From an uncultured Collinsella sp. (GTDB lineage Bacteria > Actinomycetota > Coriobacteriia > Coriobacteriales > Coriobacteriaceae): DNA of 64,000 nucleotides. The notes beneath the pieces are model-generated. The model was not told the DNA's origin, made no database searches, and was given only the letters and a program-made list of their open reading frames with translations. The number at the start of each line of letters is the position of its first letter. Positions within the stretch are counted from its first letter, which is position 1. Both the position numbers and the translations under genes were made by a program. Below are positions 8,256-18,254 of this stretch, one piece after another. Location of the stretch: positions 1 through 64,000 of the forward strand of contig CAUHHV010000002.1 in assembly GCA_959606065.1 (NCBI GenBank), written 5' to 3'.

Positions 8256-10241
8256 TTAGTTCTGCGAGAAAAAGGGGAACTGCCTCGGATCCACTGGCGG
8301 GTGCGACATCGGTCCGCTCTGGGGCCCACCCTGCGAGCCGCCCTGACCGCCCATCATCTTATCGATGGCGTCCTGAACTTCGCCCTCGAACTTTTTCATT
8401 CCCTCGTGCAAACGACGCTGACCGTCCTCAGAGCGCAGCTCCTCCATTTGCTCGGGCGAAATACCCAGTAGCTCGCCCAGCACGCCCATCATCTCGTTTC
8501 GCACGCGCTCGCTCGTATCCTCGTCGGCAAAGCGGCGCACCTCGGCGCGCGCCAGCGAATCGACCGTCATACGCTCCTTGCCGTTAAGCCCCAGGTCGGA
8601 CCACGCGAGCATATACGGCCAGGCACGCTCGGCAAACGAACGGGCCGAGACGATCGGCGTCGTCGGCAGCATGCGACGGGAAGCCTCACCCTGTCGAACG
8701 AGCATCAGCAGCAGCGAGCAAGCCTCGGGCTTGCCGGCGGCCATTGGGATGTCGTCAAAAGATCGATTGCGGTCCACGTGCGCCTCGAGCGCGCCATCGA
8801 CCTCACCCGGCTCAAGCCCGCCGAGCAGCTGTGCCGCGCGGTCGAGCATATCAACCGGGCCGTCGAGCGTCGAGAGCGCCTGCGCCAGCACGCGCTCCAT
8901 ACAATCTTCCACTGCGTTGAGCGTCACGAGCTCTTGGGGCACCACGGCAGACGTGCGGTTGCGCACACGCGCCACAAACTCAAGCGTCGACAGGTACACA
9001 TCGCCAAAGGGCGCAAAGTCGCCCTGGTAGCCGCCGCAAAGCGCCGGCGCCGCCAGCGCGTACTCGGTTTTGGACAGCGGGCTCAGCGCCATCGCACCCA
9101 GCTCGAGCGCCGTATCCTCCAGCATGAGGCCCAGCGTGCGCGAGCGCAGGCGCTCGGCATCGCCCGCCGACACGTCGCGATCGAGCACGCGCGCCGCATC
9201 CGGTGCATCGCGCTCGACGGTGCGAATGTGCAGACGCTCGGCGATGGCGCGGACGGCGGCACAGCGGGCAGCCTCGGCTTCTTCCTGCGCCGGCGTAAAG
9301 ATACGGTTGCGCCCCAGCACCAGGCCAATCACATTGCGCGGGCCCAGAGCGTCGACGGCCAGCGCCGCCAGCAGGGACGACGGCAAGTCACCCTCGAGTG
9401 CCACCACAGCACGCGACGCACCGTGGGCTCGGGCGTTGTCGCGCACGGCGAGCACCAGCGCCTGCCACAGCCACTCCTCGGAACGGAACTCGGGCAGTTC
9501 GTGATCCTCCAGGGCATCGAGCATCACGCCGCGCTGAATCTCCTGAACCAGCAGGCTCTCCTCAAAGCACGGTGCCTGGGCCACCACGCGACCGCAGTCG
9601 TCGAGCACAAACGAACCGCCGGTATACACCGACTCGTCATAGGCACCGACCGGCGCCATGCAGGCAAACCACACGCTGCGCTTGGATGCGATCTTGCGGT
9701 AGGCGCCGCTGCGAACGGCAGCAATGGCGGCAGTCTCGCGGTCGGTCATGTCAAACGCGTTGAATTGGAAATACGCAATGAGGTCAACACCGGTCGGCAG
9801 CATCTCGAGTTCGCGGTCCAAGTCAAAAATCACGGCAATGCGCACGCCGTCCACGTCGAACACCGGCGGCGCCCAACGTGTGTCGTTGTTCTCGCCACGC
9901 TGCAGGGCAATGCTCGAACGCGCCGGCACCACATGACCGTCCTTGAGCATCATGTAGTCGAGCAGCGGCTGGCCCTCAAACGAAACCGCCGCGGGCACGA
10001 TGCAGATCATGTCAAGCTCCTGGATACGCTCGGCGACACCAGTCAAACCGGCAAGCACGTCGTGCTCAAAGTCGGCAGCGCCCACCAGGCCACCGGGCAT
10101 GGCGCCCATAAAGAGCGGAGCCGGAACGCACAGCACGCGCGCCCCGCGCTCGTGGGCCAGACGAGCCTGGTCCTCGATGCGGCCGCAAATGCCCTCAATA
10201 TCACCCAGGCGCATATCGATCTGTGCAAGTGCGAGCTTCAT
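8256..10241 (-). CDS. NAD synthetase-like protein (nitrilase plus NadE domains) with eroded active sites
   Basis: The 661-residue protein has the two-domain plan of glutamine-dependent NAD synthetase. Residues 1-260 align with the nitrilase-type glutaminase domain (MKLALAQIDMRLGDIEG; YTGGSFVLDDCGRVVAQAP) and residues 285-500 with the synthetase domain (LAALAVDALGPRNVIGLVL; GDFAPFGDVY). The catalytic signatures are lost. The PEL Glu of the glutaminase is Ala (VPAPLF). The ICED Cys block reads AVIFDLDRE with no Cys. The expected Lys loop lacks Lys. The PP-loop SGGxDSS reads EGDLPSS, and TGNKSE reads SPLSKTE. The tail is Gly/Gln/Pro-rich. A GGAAAGGG site supports the start at 10241. It may be a pseudoenzyme or a diverged enzyme; a functional NadE must be encoded elsewhere if this one is inactive. 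Confidence 0.75.
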   Translation of the reverse strand: MKLALAQIDMRLGDIEGICGRIEDQARLAHERGARVLCVPAPLFMGAMPGGLVGAADFEHDVLAGLTGVAERIQELDMICIVPAAVSFEGQPLLDYMMLKDGHVVPARSSIALQRGENNDTRWAPPVFDVDGVRIAVIFDLDRELEMLPTGVDLIAYFQFNAFDMTDRETAAIAAVRSGAYRKIASKRSVWFACMAPVGAYDESVYTGGSFVLDDCGRVVAQAPCFEESLLVQEIQRGVMLDALEDHELPEFRSEEWLWQALVLAVRDNARAHGASRAVVALEGDLPSSLLAALAVDALGPRNVIGLVLGRNRIFTPAQEEAEAARCAAVRAIAERLHIRTVERDAPDAARVLDRDVSAGDAERLRSRTLGLMLEDTALELGAMALSPLSKTEYALAAPALCGGYQGDFAPFGDVYLSTLEFVARVRNRTSAVVPQELVTLNAVEDCMERVLAQALSTLDGPVDMLDRAAQLLGGLEPGEVDGALEAHVDRNRSFDDIPMAAGKPEACSLLLMLVRQGEASRRMLPTTPIVSARSFAERAWPYMLAWSDLGLNGKERMTVDSLARAEVRRFADEDTSERVRNEMMGVLGELLGISPEQMEELRSEDGQRRLHEGMKKFEGEVQDAIDKMMGGQGGSQGGPQSGPMSHPPVDPRQFPFFSQN

Positions 10242-10278
10242 CGCCCAGCCCTTTCCGTCGTAAACCATCGAAATCGTA

Positions 10279-10313
10279 GTAAAAGCGCCGGCCGCATAAT
10301 GCAGTCGGCGCTT
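10279..10313 (-). terminator. Terminator of the superoxide reductase gene
   Basis: AAGCGCCG and CGGCGCTT form an 8-bp stem, followed on the minus strand by TTTTACT. It lies 46 bp past the superoxide reductase stop. Confidence 0.7.
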
Positions 10314-10358
10314 GCATGTGCATATGCTAGCTATGATACCCCGAGCGGGGGCGCGCTC

Positions 10359-10721
10359 CTAGAATGTCGCGGACCACAGCCCGTGCAGGTTGCAGTAGGC
10401 ATAGACGGTACCGGTCTTGGAGCCGCCCGCGAAAAACGTCGCGGGTTTCATGCCGGGTTCAAGGTAATGAACCTCTAAGCGGCCCTCGGCCTCAAGGGCG
10501 ATCCACTCAATGTAGTGCTCGGGCAGGCTGGGGTGCTCGACCGAGCCAACGCGTGCGCGAATCACGTGACCGTCACGCTCGGTCTCGACAACAGGCACGT
10601 GCTTCTCGTGCGCCGCGTCCTCTGTGTTTGCAGTCAGTTCCGTGCAACCGGCAGGGGTCGCAACGTCGTCGCCAAGGGCGGCGATGAGCTTGCCGTCGGG
10701 GTCCTTAAAGAATTTCGCCAT
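10359..10721 (-). CDS. Superoxide reductase (desulfoferrodoxin family, class III-like)
   Basis: The 120-residue enzyme reduces superoxide to peroxide without releasing oxygen, typical of anaerobes. The catalytic iron site is complete: EKHVPV with His, EHPSLPEHYIEW with two His, and YCNLHGLW with Cys and His. The N-terminal domain keeps the desulfoferrodoxin outline (MAKFFKDPDGK...), but the rubredoxin-like Cys4 site is reduced to a single Cys (PAGC). This is the arrangement called class III in spirochaete-type enzymes. AAAGGAG precedes the ATG at 10721. It is a single gene with its own terminator. Confidence 0.92.
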   Translation of the reverse strand: MAKFFKDPDGKLIAALGDDVATPAGCTELTANTEDAAHEKHVPVVETERDGHVIRARVGSVEHPSLPEHYIEWIALEAEGRLEVHYLEPGMKPATFFAGGSKTGTVYAYCNLHGLWSATF

Positions 10722-10884
10722 GATGTTCTCCTTTGCTGATGTGCCAATGTTCTTGATGGTTCTTATGCCCAAAGGCAGACAAACCATCCACGGCATTGCA
10801 AATGAACACATAACGGATTAGGCAAGCGGTCGAGCCAAAATGCGTCGACCGTCCTGCCTACCCCAGCAGCCCCACTCGAGCGGG

Positions 10885-13800
10885 TTAGCGACCGTCGCCG
10901 CCGAGCAGCGCCAGAACATCCTCGCGCGTGAACAGCGCCGATGAGATGCCGTCGCCGCCGAGCACGCTGTTGACCAGATCGCGTTTGGACTCCTGCATCT
11001 GCATGATGCGCTCCTCGATCGTGTCCTTGGCGATGAGCTTGTACACGGTCACGGTGTGCTGCTGGCCAATGCGGTGGGCGCGGTCGGTCGCCTGGTCCTG
11101 CGCCGCCACGTTCCACCACGGGTCGTAGTGGATGACCACGTCGGCAGCCGTCAAATTAAGGCCCACGCCGCCCGCCTTGAGCGAAATCAAGAACACCGGC
11201 ACCTCGCCCGCTTGGAACTGCGCAACCATCTTGGCGCGACTCTCCTTAGACGATGCGCCCGTAAGCTTAAGAAAGGCGATATCCTCCTTGACCAGGCGCT
11301 TGCCAATGATATCGAGCATGCCCGTAAACTGGCTGAACAGCAAGATGCGGTGACCACCGTCAAGCGCGCCGTGAACGAGCTCCATGCACGTATCGAGTTT
11401 GGCGCTTCCCGCCTTGTAGTCCGCATAGTGCAGATGCGGGTCGCAGCAGATCTGACGCAGCTTGGTGAGCTCGGCAAGTACCTTGAGCTTGTCTTTCTTA
11501 AACTCCCCGGCCTCGCGGTGCTGCACTTGCTGGGCGATGCGGTCCTGGTTGGCCAGGTAGAGCTTGCGCTGCTCGCCGGTAAGCTGCGCCATCACCGTAT
11601 CCTCGATCTTCTCGGGCAGATCGGCCACCACCTCTTCCTTGACGCGACGCAGCACAAACGGCGACACGAGCGCCTGCAGACGAGCGGCGCTATCGCCCTC
11701 GGCATGCTCGACGGGACTCTCAAAGCGCTTGGCAAATGAGTCACGCGTACCCAGAAGGCCCGGCATCAAAAAGTCGAAGATGCTCCAGAGCTCGGACAGG
11801 CGGTTTTCGATGGGCGTGCCCGTCAGGGCAAAGCGCACGCCGGCCGGCAGGCGCTTGGCGGCGCGGGCCACCTGGGTGAGCGGGTTTTTAATGTACTGGG
11901 CCTCGTCGAGTACCACGCGGGCAAAGTCCTGCTCGGCGTATTCGTCGATGTCGCGGCGCATGAGGTCATACGACGTCACGACCACGTTATGCTCGTCAGC
12001 GCCGGCTATCTGCACGCGGCGCTGCGCCTTGGCACCCACGATGGCGCACACATCGAGCGACGGGGCAAAGCGCTCCAGCTCGGCGGTCCAGTTGTACACG
12101 AGCGACGCGGGGCATACCACGAGCGTGGGCTTAATGTCCCCCGCTTCCACACGCGCCAGGATATGTGCGATCATCTGCAGCGTTTTGCCCAGGCCCATAT
12201 CGTCGGCCAAAATGCCGCCGAGACCCAGGTGCTCGAGCGAGCCGAGCCACTGGTAGCCATCGACCTGGTAGCCTCGAAGCGTGGCCTTGAGCGTGGCGGG
12301 CACCGTAAAGTCCATCTTGCCGAGCGTATCCAGACGCTCGACGGTACGGCGGAACGCAGCGTCGCGATCGGCCTCGAGCGCGGGCGTGCGCGCGAGCATG
12401 CTATCGACGAACAGGGTGCTCGATGCGGGAAGCAACACGCCGTCGAGCAGGTCGACGGCATCGACGCCCAGATCCTCGGCGAGGCCAAACGCGGCTCGGG
12501 CGCCCTCGTCCAGGCGAATGATGTCGCCGGACGTAAGGCGCGCAAACGTCTGGTGACGCTTGTAGGAGTCCAGATAGATGGCAAGGTCTGCCGCCGAAAG
12601 CCCGCTCGCGCTCAGTTCGACGTCGAGCAGGTTACTCTTGACGGTCGCACGCACCGAAAGCTTGGGCGCGGGGCGGACCGAAATCTGGCGCAGACGGTCG
12701 CTGAGCATGACCTCACCAAGCTTGGACAGGGCGGATAGGCCCTCGGTCAGCAGGCAGAACAAGCTCTCGTCATCGCGCTCCTCAAACGCCAGACCGCCCT
12801 CGTAGAAATAGAAGTACAGGGCCGCCGTGTCCATAACGCGAAACTCCGCCACCTCGTCGCGGGGCGGCACGCCCGGGCGCTGCTCTTCGAAGGGGCTGCC
12901 CGGAGCGCCCAGACTAAAGAGGTCTGCCGACCAGTCGCCGTAGGTAACCGTAATTTTGCAGGTCACGAGCCCATCGTCGACACCGATCGCCATAGCAAAG
13001 CTCGGCTCGGGTGCCACGGTATCGAGCGCGGCGGGCGCGGTGAGGTCGGTGTAGTCGCGCAAAATGGGCAGCGCCATACGGCAGAACTCACCCACCTGCT
13101 CGGCGGCAATATGGGCGGGCGTGCGGCACGGCAGCAAGCGCGACAAAAAAGGTGCGGCATGCTGAGCAAATGCAGCGTCGGTACGGCGCGCGCGGCGCGT
13201 GTCAACCAAGTAGGCGGCATCGCCCGACGCAAAGCAGTACATATCGGCGGGCAGGCGCAGGTCATAGCTACCACCAGCCGCCGGCGCGATTTTGGCGGCA
13301 AGCAGCGGTGGGCGCTTAGCGGATGCCTCGTCCTCCCCTTGCGGAGACAGCTCAACCGCCACGTCGTAGGTGCGATGCGTCGTCGTCCCCCGCGACCAGG
13401 CGGGCTCAAAGGAGATGGTCTGGCCGCGCAGCAGGTCCAGCACATATACGATGCTATGCTCGGACAGCGGCAACTGACGCTCGGCAACAAAACCGCTGCG
13501 GGCAAAGTCGTACGACGCCGAACGCGAGCTTGTGATGTCATCGAGATAGGCAACTGTCGTCACAACAAGGTTGAGCAGCTTTGCCGATGTTTCGTCAAAG
13601 GCCTCAGGTGAATGGACAAACGTGAGCTTCTTGCCATAGGAGAACGTGCCGCCGCGCACGTAGGCATCGGCCATGCCGTCGATGTCCTTGACCACGTAGG
13701 AGACCGATCCACAGCGAATGCGGAACTCGAGCGCCCAGCTAAAGCGGTCAGCGAACAGCGGATTGTAGTACGGCACCAACGAGGGCTCCAATGCCGCTTT

Positions 13801-14349
13801 GGGGGCGTCGGGATCAACGGCACCGGCAAGCTTGCGGCGCATGCTCGCCAGCTCATCCATGCGCGCGTCCGAAAGATCGGAGAGCGCCGCCACAAGGCTC
13901 GGGCTCGTGGGGACGGGCGCCGGGAAGGGAAAGTTGGGGTTGACGGCCGGCGCGGCGGACGTGGCGCGCGCGGGCTGTTTCGGCTGCGCCGTAAACGTGC
14001 GAACCGGCGTGCGCAAACCTTCGACGGGCTCGGCGCCGCTGGCATCCAAATACGCCAGCGCCGTGGCAATAGCGTGCTTACACATACCAGGATAGCGGTA
14101 TGCGGCGGGGCAGTCGCAGTCGTAGTCGATAACCTCGTGCTCGTCCATGTCGAGCGCCACGTGCGTCTTGTACAGGTCGCCGCGCGAGCCGCGCACCGAG
14201 CCCTCGACCGTCACGTTTTTGGAGAAGCGCGAGCCGCTGTCCTCGATCGACAGCACGGCGCCGTTGAGCATGAGCGAGCGGCCCTTCATAAAGGTGCCGC
14301 TCAGTGCCGCCTCTTTGCGAAGCGCCTGCACAAACGTCCCCTGTGCCAT
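10885..14349 (-). CDS. SWIM zinc-finger SNF2-family helicase
   Basis: The 1154-residue cytoplasmic DNA-dependent ATPase is of the bacterial SNF2/Rad54-like group. A SWIM zinc finger lies at residues 78-92 (DCDCP...MCKHA). A long SNF2-associated region follows, then the helicase core with ADDMGLGKTLQ (near 712-722), DEAQYIKN and LTGTPIENRLSELWSI. The second RecA domain carries SLKAGGVGLNLTAADVV and DRAHRIGQ. The start at 14349 has GGAGG six bases upstream. It follows dnaE at a gap of 38 bp on the same strand and may be co-transcribed with it. The precise role is not known; members of this group are thought to remodel DNA-protein complexes. Confidence 0.93.
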   Translation of the reverse strand: MAQGTFVQALRKEAALSGTFMKGRSLMLNGAVLSIEDSGSRFSKNVTVEGSVRGSRGDLYKTHVALDMDEHEVIDYDCDCPAAYRYPGMCKHAIATALAYLDASGAEPVEGLRTPVRTFTAQPKQPARATSAAPAVNPNFPFPAPVPTSPSLVAALSDLSDARMDELASMRRKLAGAVDPDAPKAALEPSLVPYYNPLFADRFSWALEFRIRCGSVSYVVKDIDGMADAYVRGGTFSYGKKLTFVHSPEAFDETSAKLLNLVVTTVAYLDDITSSRSASYDFARSGFVAERQLPLSEHSIVYVLDLLRGQTISFEPAWSRGTTTHRTYDVAVELSPQGEDEASAKRPPLLAAKIAPAAGGSYDLRLPADMYCFASGDAAYLVDTRRARRTDAAFAQHAAPFLSRLLPCRTPAHIAAEQVGEFCRMALPILRDYTDLTAPAALDTVAPEPSFAMAIGVDDGLVTCKITVTYGDWSADLFSLGAPGSPFEEQRPGVPPRDEVAEFRVMDTAALYFYFYEGGLAFEERDDESLFCLLTEGLSALSKLGEVMLSDRLRQISVRPAPKLSVRATVKSNLLDVELSASGLSAADLAIYLDSYKRHQTFARLTSGDIIRLDEGARAAFGLAEDLGVDAVDLLDGVLLPASSTLFVDSMLARTPALEADRDAAFRRTVERLDTLGKMDFTVPATLKATLRGYQVDGYQWLGSLEHLGLGGILADDMGLGKTLQMIAHILARVEAGDIKPTLVVCPASLVYNWTAELERFAPSLDVCAIVGAKAQRRVQIAGADEHNVVVTSYDLMRRDIDEYAEQDFARVVLDEAQYIKNPLTQVARAAKRLPAGVRFALTGTPIENRLSELWSIFDFLMPGLLGTRDSFAKRFESPVEHAEGDSAARLQALVSPFVLRRVKEEVVADLPEKIEDTVMAQLTGEQRKLYLANQDRIAQQVQHREAGEFKKDKLKVLAELTKLRQICCDPHLHYADYKAGSAKLDTCMELVHGALDGGHRILLFSQFTGMLDIIGKRLVKEDIAFLKLTGASSKESRAKMVAQFQAGEVPVFLISLKAGGVGLNLTAADVVIHYDPWWNVAAQDQATDRAHRIGQQHTVTVYKLIAKDTIEERIMQMQESKRDLVNSVLGGDGISSALFTREDVLALLGGDGR

Positions 14350-14387
14350 CACTTCCTCCAATCTCGCGCGGACCAGCAACGCCGTCC

Positions 14388-17300
14388 CTAGATAACCGTC
14401 ACGCGGCCTTGGTTACCCACGATGGCCTTGGCCTCGGCCAGCAGCGGAATCGAGCGCGCGTTGACCTTGGCAGGCACCTCGGCGCGCAGCACGCGCCCGT
14501 CCACCTGCTCGATAAAGATCTCCACGCGATCGCCGCCCGGGTTAGCGGTGAGCACCGTGGCAAGACGCGCCATATTGCCCTGGCTAAAGCGGCTGTTGGG
14601 CACCATGACCTCAAACACCTTGGGCTTGTTGTTCTCCTCGTTGAGCTCAAGAGGTACGATCTCCTGCGCGATGATCTGGTCGCCGCGGTCCGAGCGCTCG
14701 AGCTTGCCCTTAATGCGCACAAAGGCGTCGGACAGCTGTGCGCCGGTCTCGGGATCGACCTCGCCGTACAGGTAACCCTCGGCCTCCTTATAGGTCTTGG
14801 GGAACACCACGACGGTGGCCTCGCCTTCCATGTCCTCGAGCTGCACGATGCCCATGGGGTCACCGTTTTTGGTCACGCGCTTGGACACGCTCGAGACCAT
14901 GCCGGCCCACCACAGCGCCTTGCCCTCGGGAATCTCTTGGTTGATAGTGCCGCCCGTAGGATTCTGGACTTCGTAGCCGGTGTCGATCTGCGAGAACGAA
15001 AAGTCGCGCGCCTTGGCTAGTGCATACTCAAACGGCCGCAGCGGGTGGTCCGAGACATAGATGCCCAGAACCTCCTTCTCCTGGCTCAGCTTGAGGTGGC
15101 GGTCCCATTCCTGGCCGTCCGGATCGGGCACGCTGACCTCGAAGCCCGAGCCCTCAACGTCGCCAAACATATCGAAGAACGAGGTCTGGCCGCTCGCGCG
15201 GTCCTTCTGGCGCTTTGTCGCGGCGTCGATGATGTTCTCGGGGTTGTTCTTGTCCACAAAGTGCATCATCTGGCGACGCGGATACCCCGTGGAGTCGAAG
15301 GCACCTGCCTTGATGAGCGACTCAATCACGCGACGGTTTGCCTGGCTCGAGTCCACGCGCTCAACAAAGTCGTGCAGCGTCTTAAACGGACCGCCCGCCT
15401 CGCGCTCGGCGATAATCGCCTGCGCCACGCCGGTGCCCACGCCGCGGATGCCGGCCAGACCAAAGCGCACGCCTTCCTTGGTAGCCGTGAACTCGGTGCC
15501 GGACTCGTTGACATCTGGCGAAAGCACGGGGATGCCGTCGTGACGGCATGCCGAGACGTAGTGCACGATTTTGTCGGTCTTACCCGTATAGGACGTCAGA
15601 ACGGCCGCCATGTACTCGTGCGGATAGTGCGCCTTGAGCCACGCCGTCTGCATAACCAGGATGGCGTAGCCGGCAGAGTGCGACTTGTTAAAGGCGTAAG
15701 ATGCGAACTCGAGAACATCGTCCCAAATCTTCTGGGCGACCTCGCGCGTGTAGTTGTTCTTGATGGCGCCGTTCATCCAGTGGTCGTAGGTGGTCTCGTC
15801 GGAGCCATCCTCCCAGTGGAGCACCGTCGACGTGAGCAGCTTGATTTTCTTCTTAGCCACGGGCTTACGGATACGCGAGTCCGATTCGCCCTTGGAGAAG
15901 CCGCACATCTCGACGGAGATGAGCATAACCTGCTCCTGGTAGACCATGGTGCCGTAGGTTTCGCCCAGGATGTCGTCCAGGCGGTCGTCGTAGGAGACGG
16001 CCGGCTCCTTGCCGTTCATACGGTTGATGTAGGACGAAACCATGCCGGCGCCCAGCGGGCCCGGGCGGTACAGAGCGATCAATGCCACGACGTGCTTGTA
16101 TTCGGTGGGTTTCATGTTCTTGATCGTGGCCGTCATGCCGGCGGACTCGACCTGGAAGACGCCGGCGGTGTGGCCGGAGCCCATGAGCTTAAAGATCTCG
16201 GGATCGTCAAAGGGAATCTCTTCCTCTTTGATGTCGATGCCGAAGTTCTTTTTGATGTTTGCCTTGGCCTTGGAGATAACCGTCAGCGTGCGCAGGCCCA
16301 GGAAGTCCATCTTGAGCAGGCCCATGTCGGCAACGGTATGGCCCTCGTACTGGGTAATCTCGACGCCGCCCTTGGTGTCGAGCTTGGTGGGCACATGCTC
16401 GTTGACGGGGTCGCGGCAGATCAGAACGGCGCACGCGTGCACGCCCTCGCCACGGGTGAGGCCCTCAATCGAGAGCGCCGTGTCGATGATGCGGCGGGCG
16501 TCGTCGTCCTTTTTATAGGCCTCGGCAAAGTCGGGGTTAAACAGATCCTCTTTGCCGGGTTGTTTTTCGAGCACCTGCTTGAGCTTGACCTTGGGGTCGC
16601 TCGAGACCATCTTGGACAGGCGCTGGCCCATGTAGACCGGGTAGTCCAGGACGCGCGCGGCGTCGTTGATGGCCTGCTTGGCCTTAATGGTCGAGTAGGT
16701 GATGACGTGGGTGACCTTCTCGGGGCCGTAGAGCTGGCGAACGTGCTCCACGACCTCGAGGCGCCGCTCATCGTCGAAGTCCATATCGATATCGGGCATC
16801 TCGGTACGCTGCGGAGACAAGAACCTCTCGAACATCAGGCCGTTCTCGAGCGGATCGAACGCGGTGATGTTCATGGCGTAGGCGACGATAGCGCCGGCGG
16901 CCGAGCCACGGCCGGGGCCGACGCCGATGCCGTTGTCCTTAGCCCATTGCACGTACTCGGCGACGATCAAAAAGTAGGCGGCAAAGCCCTTGTCGCAGAT
17001 GACCTTGTATTCGTACTCAAAGCGCTCTTTGATGTTGACGCCGCCGATCTCGCGCGTGGCCCAGTCGTCACCGTAGTGCTGGCGCAGGCCCTTCTCGCAC
17101 TCGCGGCGGAACTGGCTCTCGTGCGTCTCGCCGGGATCGAGCAACGGGAAGCGCGGCAGGATGATGGAGTCCCAGTCCAGTTCCACGTAGCACTTGTCGG
17201 CAATCTCGAGCGTGTTGTCACAGGCCTCGGGGCAATACGGGAACATCGCCCGCATCTCCTCCTCGGTCTTCATATAAAACTCCGAGCCGGTCATGCGCAT

Positions 17301-18191
17301 GCGGTTGGGGTCGTCGACCTTGGCGTTCATGCCGATGCACATGATGACGTCCTGCACGGGCGCGTCCTCGCGGCGCAGGTAGTGAAAGTCGTTGGTAGCG
17401 ATGACCTTGACGCCCACCTGTTTGGCGATGTCGATGAGCGTACGGTCCATCTGCTCGTCGGTCAGGCCATTATCGGTGGTAATGCCGTGTTCCTGAATCT
17501 CGATATAGAAGTCGCCGGGATCGAAGGTGTCGCGGAAGGTTTCGGCCCACTTGATGGCGCCTTCCATGTCGCCGCGGTCGATGTATTTGGGGATGATGCC
17601 CGCGATGCAGGCGCTCGTGCAGATCATGCCCTTGGCGTGGCGGCGCAGGTTGTCGAGCGTCACGCGCGGCTTGTAGTAAAAGCCCTGCACGGCGGCCTCG
17701 GAAACCGTCTGCATCAGGTTGACATAGCCCTCCTGGTCCTTGGCCAGAAGGATCATGTGGTAGAGCTCGGGCTTGTGGTCGCGGGCAAGGGTCTCGTCCG
17801 GCGTAAAGTAGACCTCGCAGCCAAAGATGGGTTTGATGACCAGCGGCGGCTTGAGCTCGTCGATGTTGCCCTTCTCGCCCCACATGGCCATGTCCTTCAC
17901 ATACTGGGCATGCTCGCGCGGGTTTTCCTCGGGATCGGGCTCCACCAGCTCGTCGCGGCGGTCCTTTTCCAAGAAGGCCTTGTCGTGGCTCCAGGTTTTA
18001 TACTCGGGCGTGTTGTGGTTGACGGCGTCGCAGGCCAGCGCCAGGTCGGGCACGCCATACATGTAGCCGTGGTCGGTAATGGCCACGGCAGGCATGCCAA
18101 GCTCAACAGCGCGATTGACCATATCCTGGATACGGGTTGCGCCGTCGAGCATGGAAAAGACAGTGTGATTGTGCAGATGGACGAATGCCAT
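14388..18191 (-). CDS. dnaE: DNA polymerase III subunit alpha
   Basis: The 1267-residue replicative polymerase has an N-terminal PHP domain (FVHLHNHTVFSMLDG, with AITDHGYM), then the C-family polymerase core with GVGPGRGSAAGAIVAYAM and the catalytic Asp motif EMPDIDMDFDD near residues 463-473. A helix-hairpin-helix region (FGLAGIRGVGTGVAQAI) and an OB fold close to the C-terminus follow. It is longer than the E. coli protein (1160) but normal for actinobacterial DnaE1. The start has GGAGCTC about 8 bases upstream. A TAAAAT on the minus strand at 18231-18236 could be the -10 box, with the tandem repeat at 18255 reaching into the -35 region. Confidence 0.97.
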   Translation of the reverse strand: MAFVHLHNHTVFSMLDGATRIQDMVNRAVELGMPAVAITDHGYMYGVPDLALACDAVNHNTPEYKTWSHDKAFLEKDRRDELVEPDPEENPREHAQYVKDMAMWGEKGNIDELKPPLVIKPIFGCEVYFTPDETLARDHKPELYHMILLAKDQEGYVNLMQTVSEAAVQGFYYKPRVTLDNLRRHAKGMICTSACIAGIIPKYIDRGDMEGAIKWAETFRDTFDPGDFYIEIQEHGITTDNGLTDEQMDRTLIDIAKQVGVKVIATNDFHYLRREDAPVQDVIMCIGMNAKVDDPNRMRMTGSEFYMKTEEEMRAMFPYCPEACDNTLEIADKCYVELDWDSIILPRFPLLDPGETHESQFRRECEKGLRQHYGDDWATREIGGVNIKERFEYEYKVICDKGFAAYFLIVAEYVQWAKDNGIGVGPGRGSAAGAIVAYAMNITAFDPLENGLMFERFLSPQRTEMPDIDMDFDDERRLEVVEHVRQLYGPEKVTHVITYSTIKAKQAINDAARVLDYPVYMGQRLSKMVSSDPKVKLKQVLEKQPGKEDLFNPDFAEAYKKDDDARRIIDTALSIEGLTRGEGVHACAVLICRDPVNEHVPTKLDTKGGVEITQYEGHTVADMGLLKMDFLGLRTLTVISKAKANIKKNFGIDIKEEEIPFDDPEIFKLMGSGHTAGVFQVESAGMTATIKNMKPTEYKHVVALIALYRPGPLGAGMVSSYINRMNGKEPAVSYDDRLDDILGETYGTMVYQEQVMLISVEMCGFSKGESDSRIRKPVAKKKIKLLTSTVLHWEDGSDETTYDHWMNGAIKNNYTREVAQKIWDDVLEFASYAFNKSHSAGYAILVMQTAWLKAHYPHEYMAAVLTSYTGKTDKIVHYVSACRHDGIPVLSPDVNESGTEFTATKEGVRFGLAGIRGVGTGVAQAIIAEREAGGPFKTLHDFVERVDSSQANRRVIESLIKAGAFDSTGYPRRQMMHFVDKNNPENIIDAATKRQKDRASGQTSFFDMFGDVEGSGFEVSVPDPDGQEWDRHLKLSQEKEVLGIYVSDHPLRPFEYALAKARDFSFSQIDTGYEVQNPTGGTINQEIPEGKALWWAGMVSSVSKRVTKNGDPMGIVQLEDMEGEATVVVFPKTYKEAEGYLYGEVDPETGAQLSDAFVRIKGKLERSDRGDQIIAQEIVPLELNEENNKPKVFEVMVPNSRFSQGNMARLATVLTANPGGDRVEIFIEQVDGRVLRAEVPAKVNARSIPLLAEAKAIVGNQGRVTVI

Positions 18192-18254
18192 GTGATGAGC
18201 TCCGATGCGGGTTCGTGTTCTGACTGAACGATTTTACCCCACGGCACGGACAGC

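Noticed and set aside
15045..18227. 1060-codon open frame antisense to dnaE
   Set aside because: dnaE is unambiguous on the other strand; the frame is open because G+C-rich third positions remove stops from the complementary frame. Its protein is low-complexity, rich in Val, Asp and His, with no domain.
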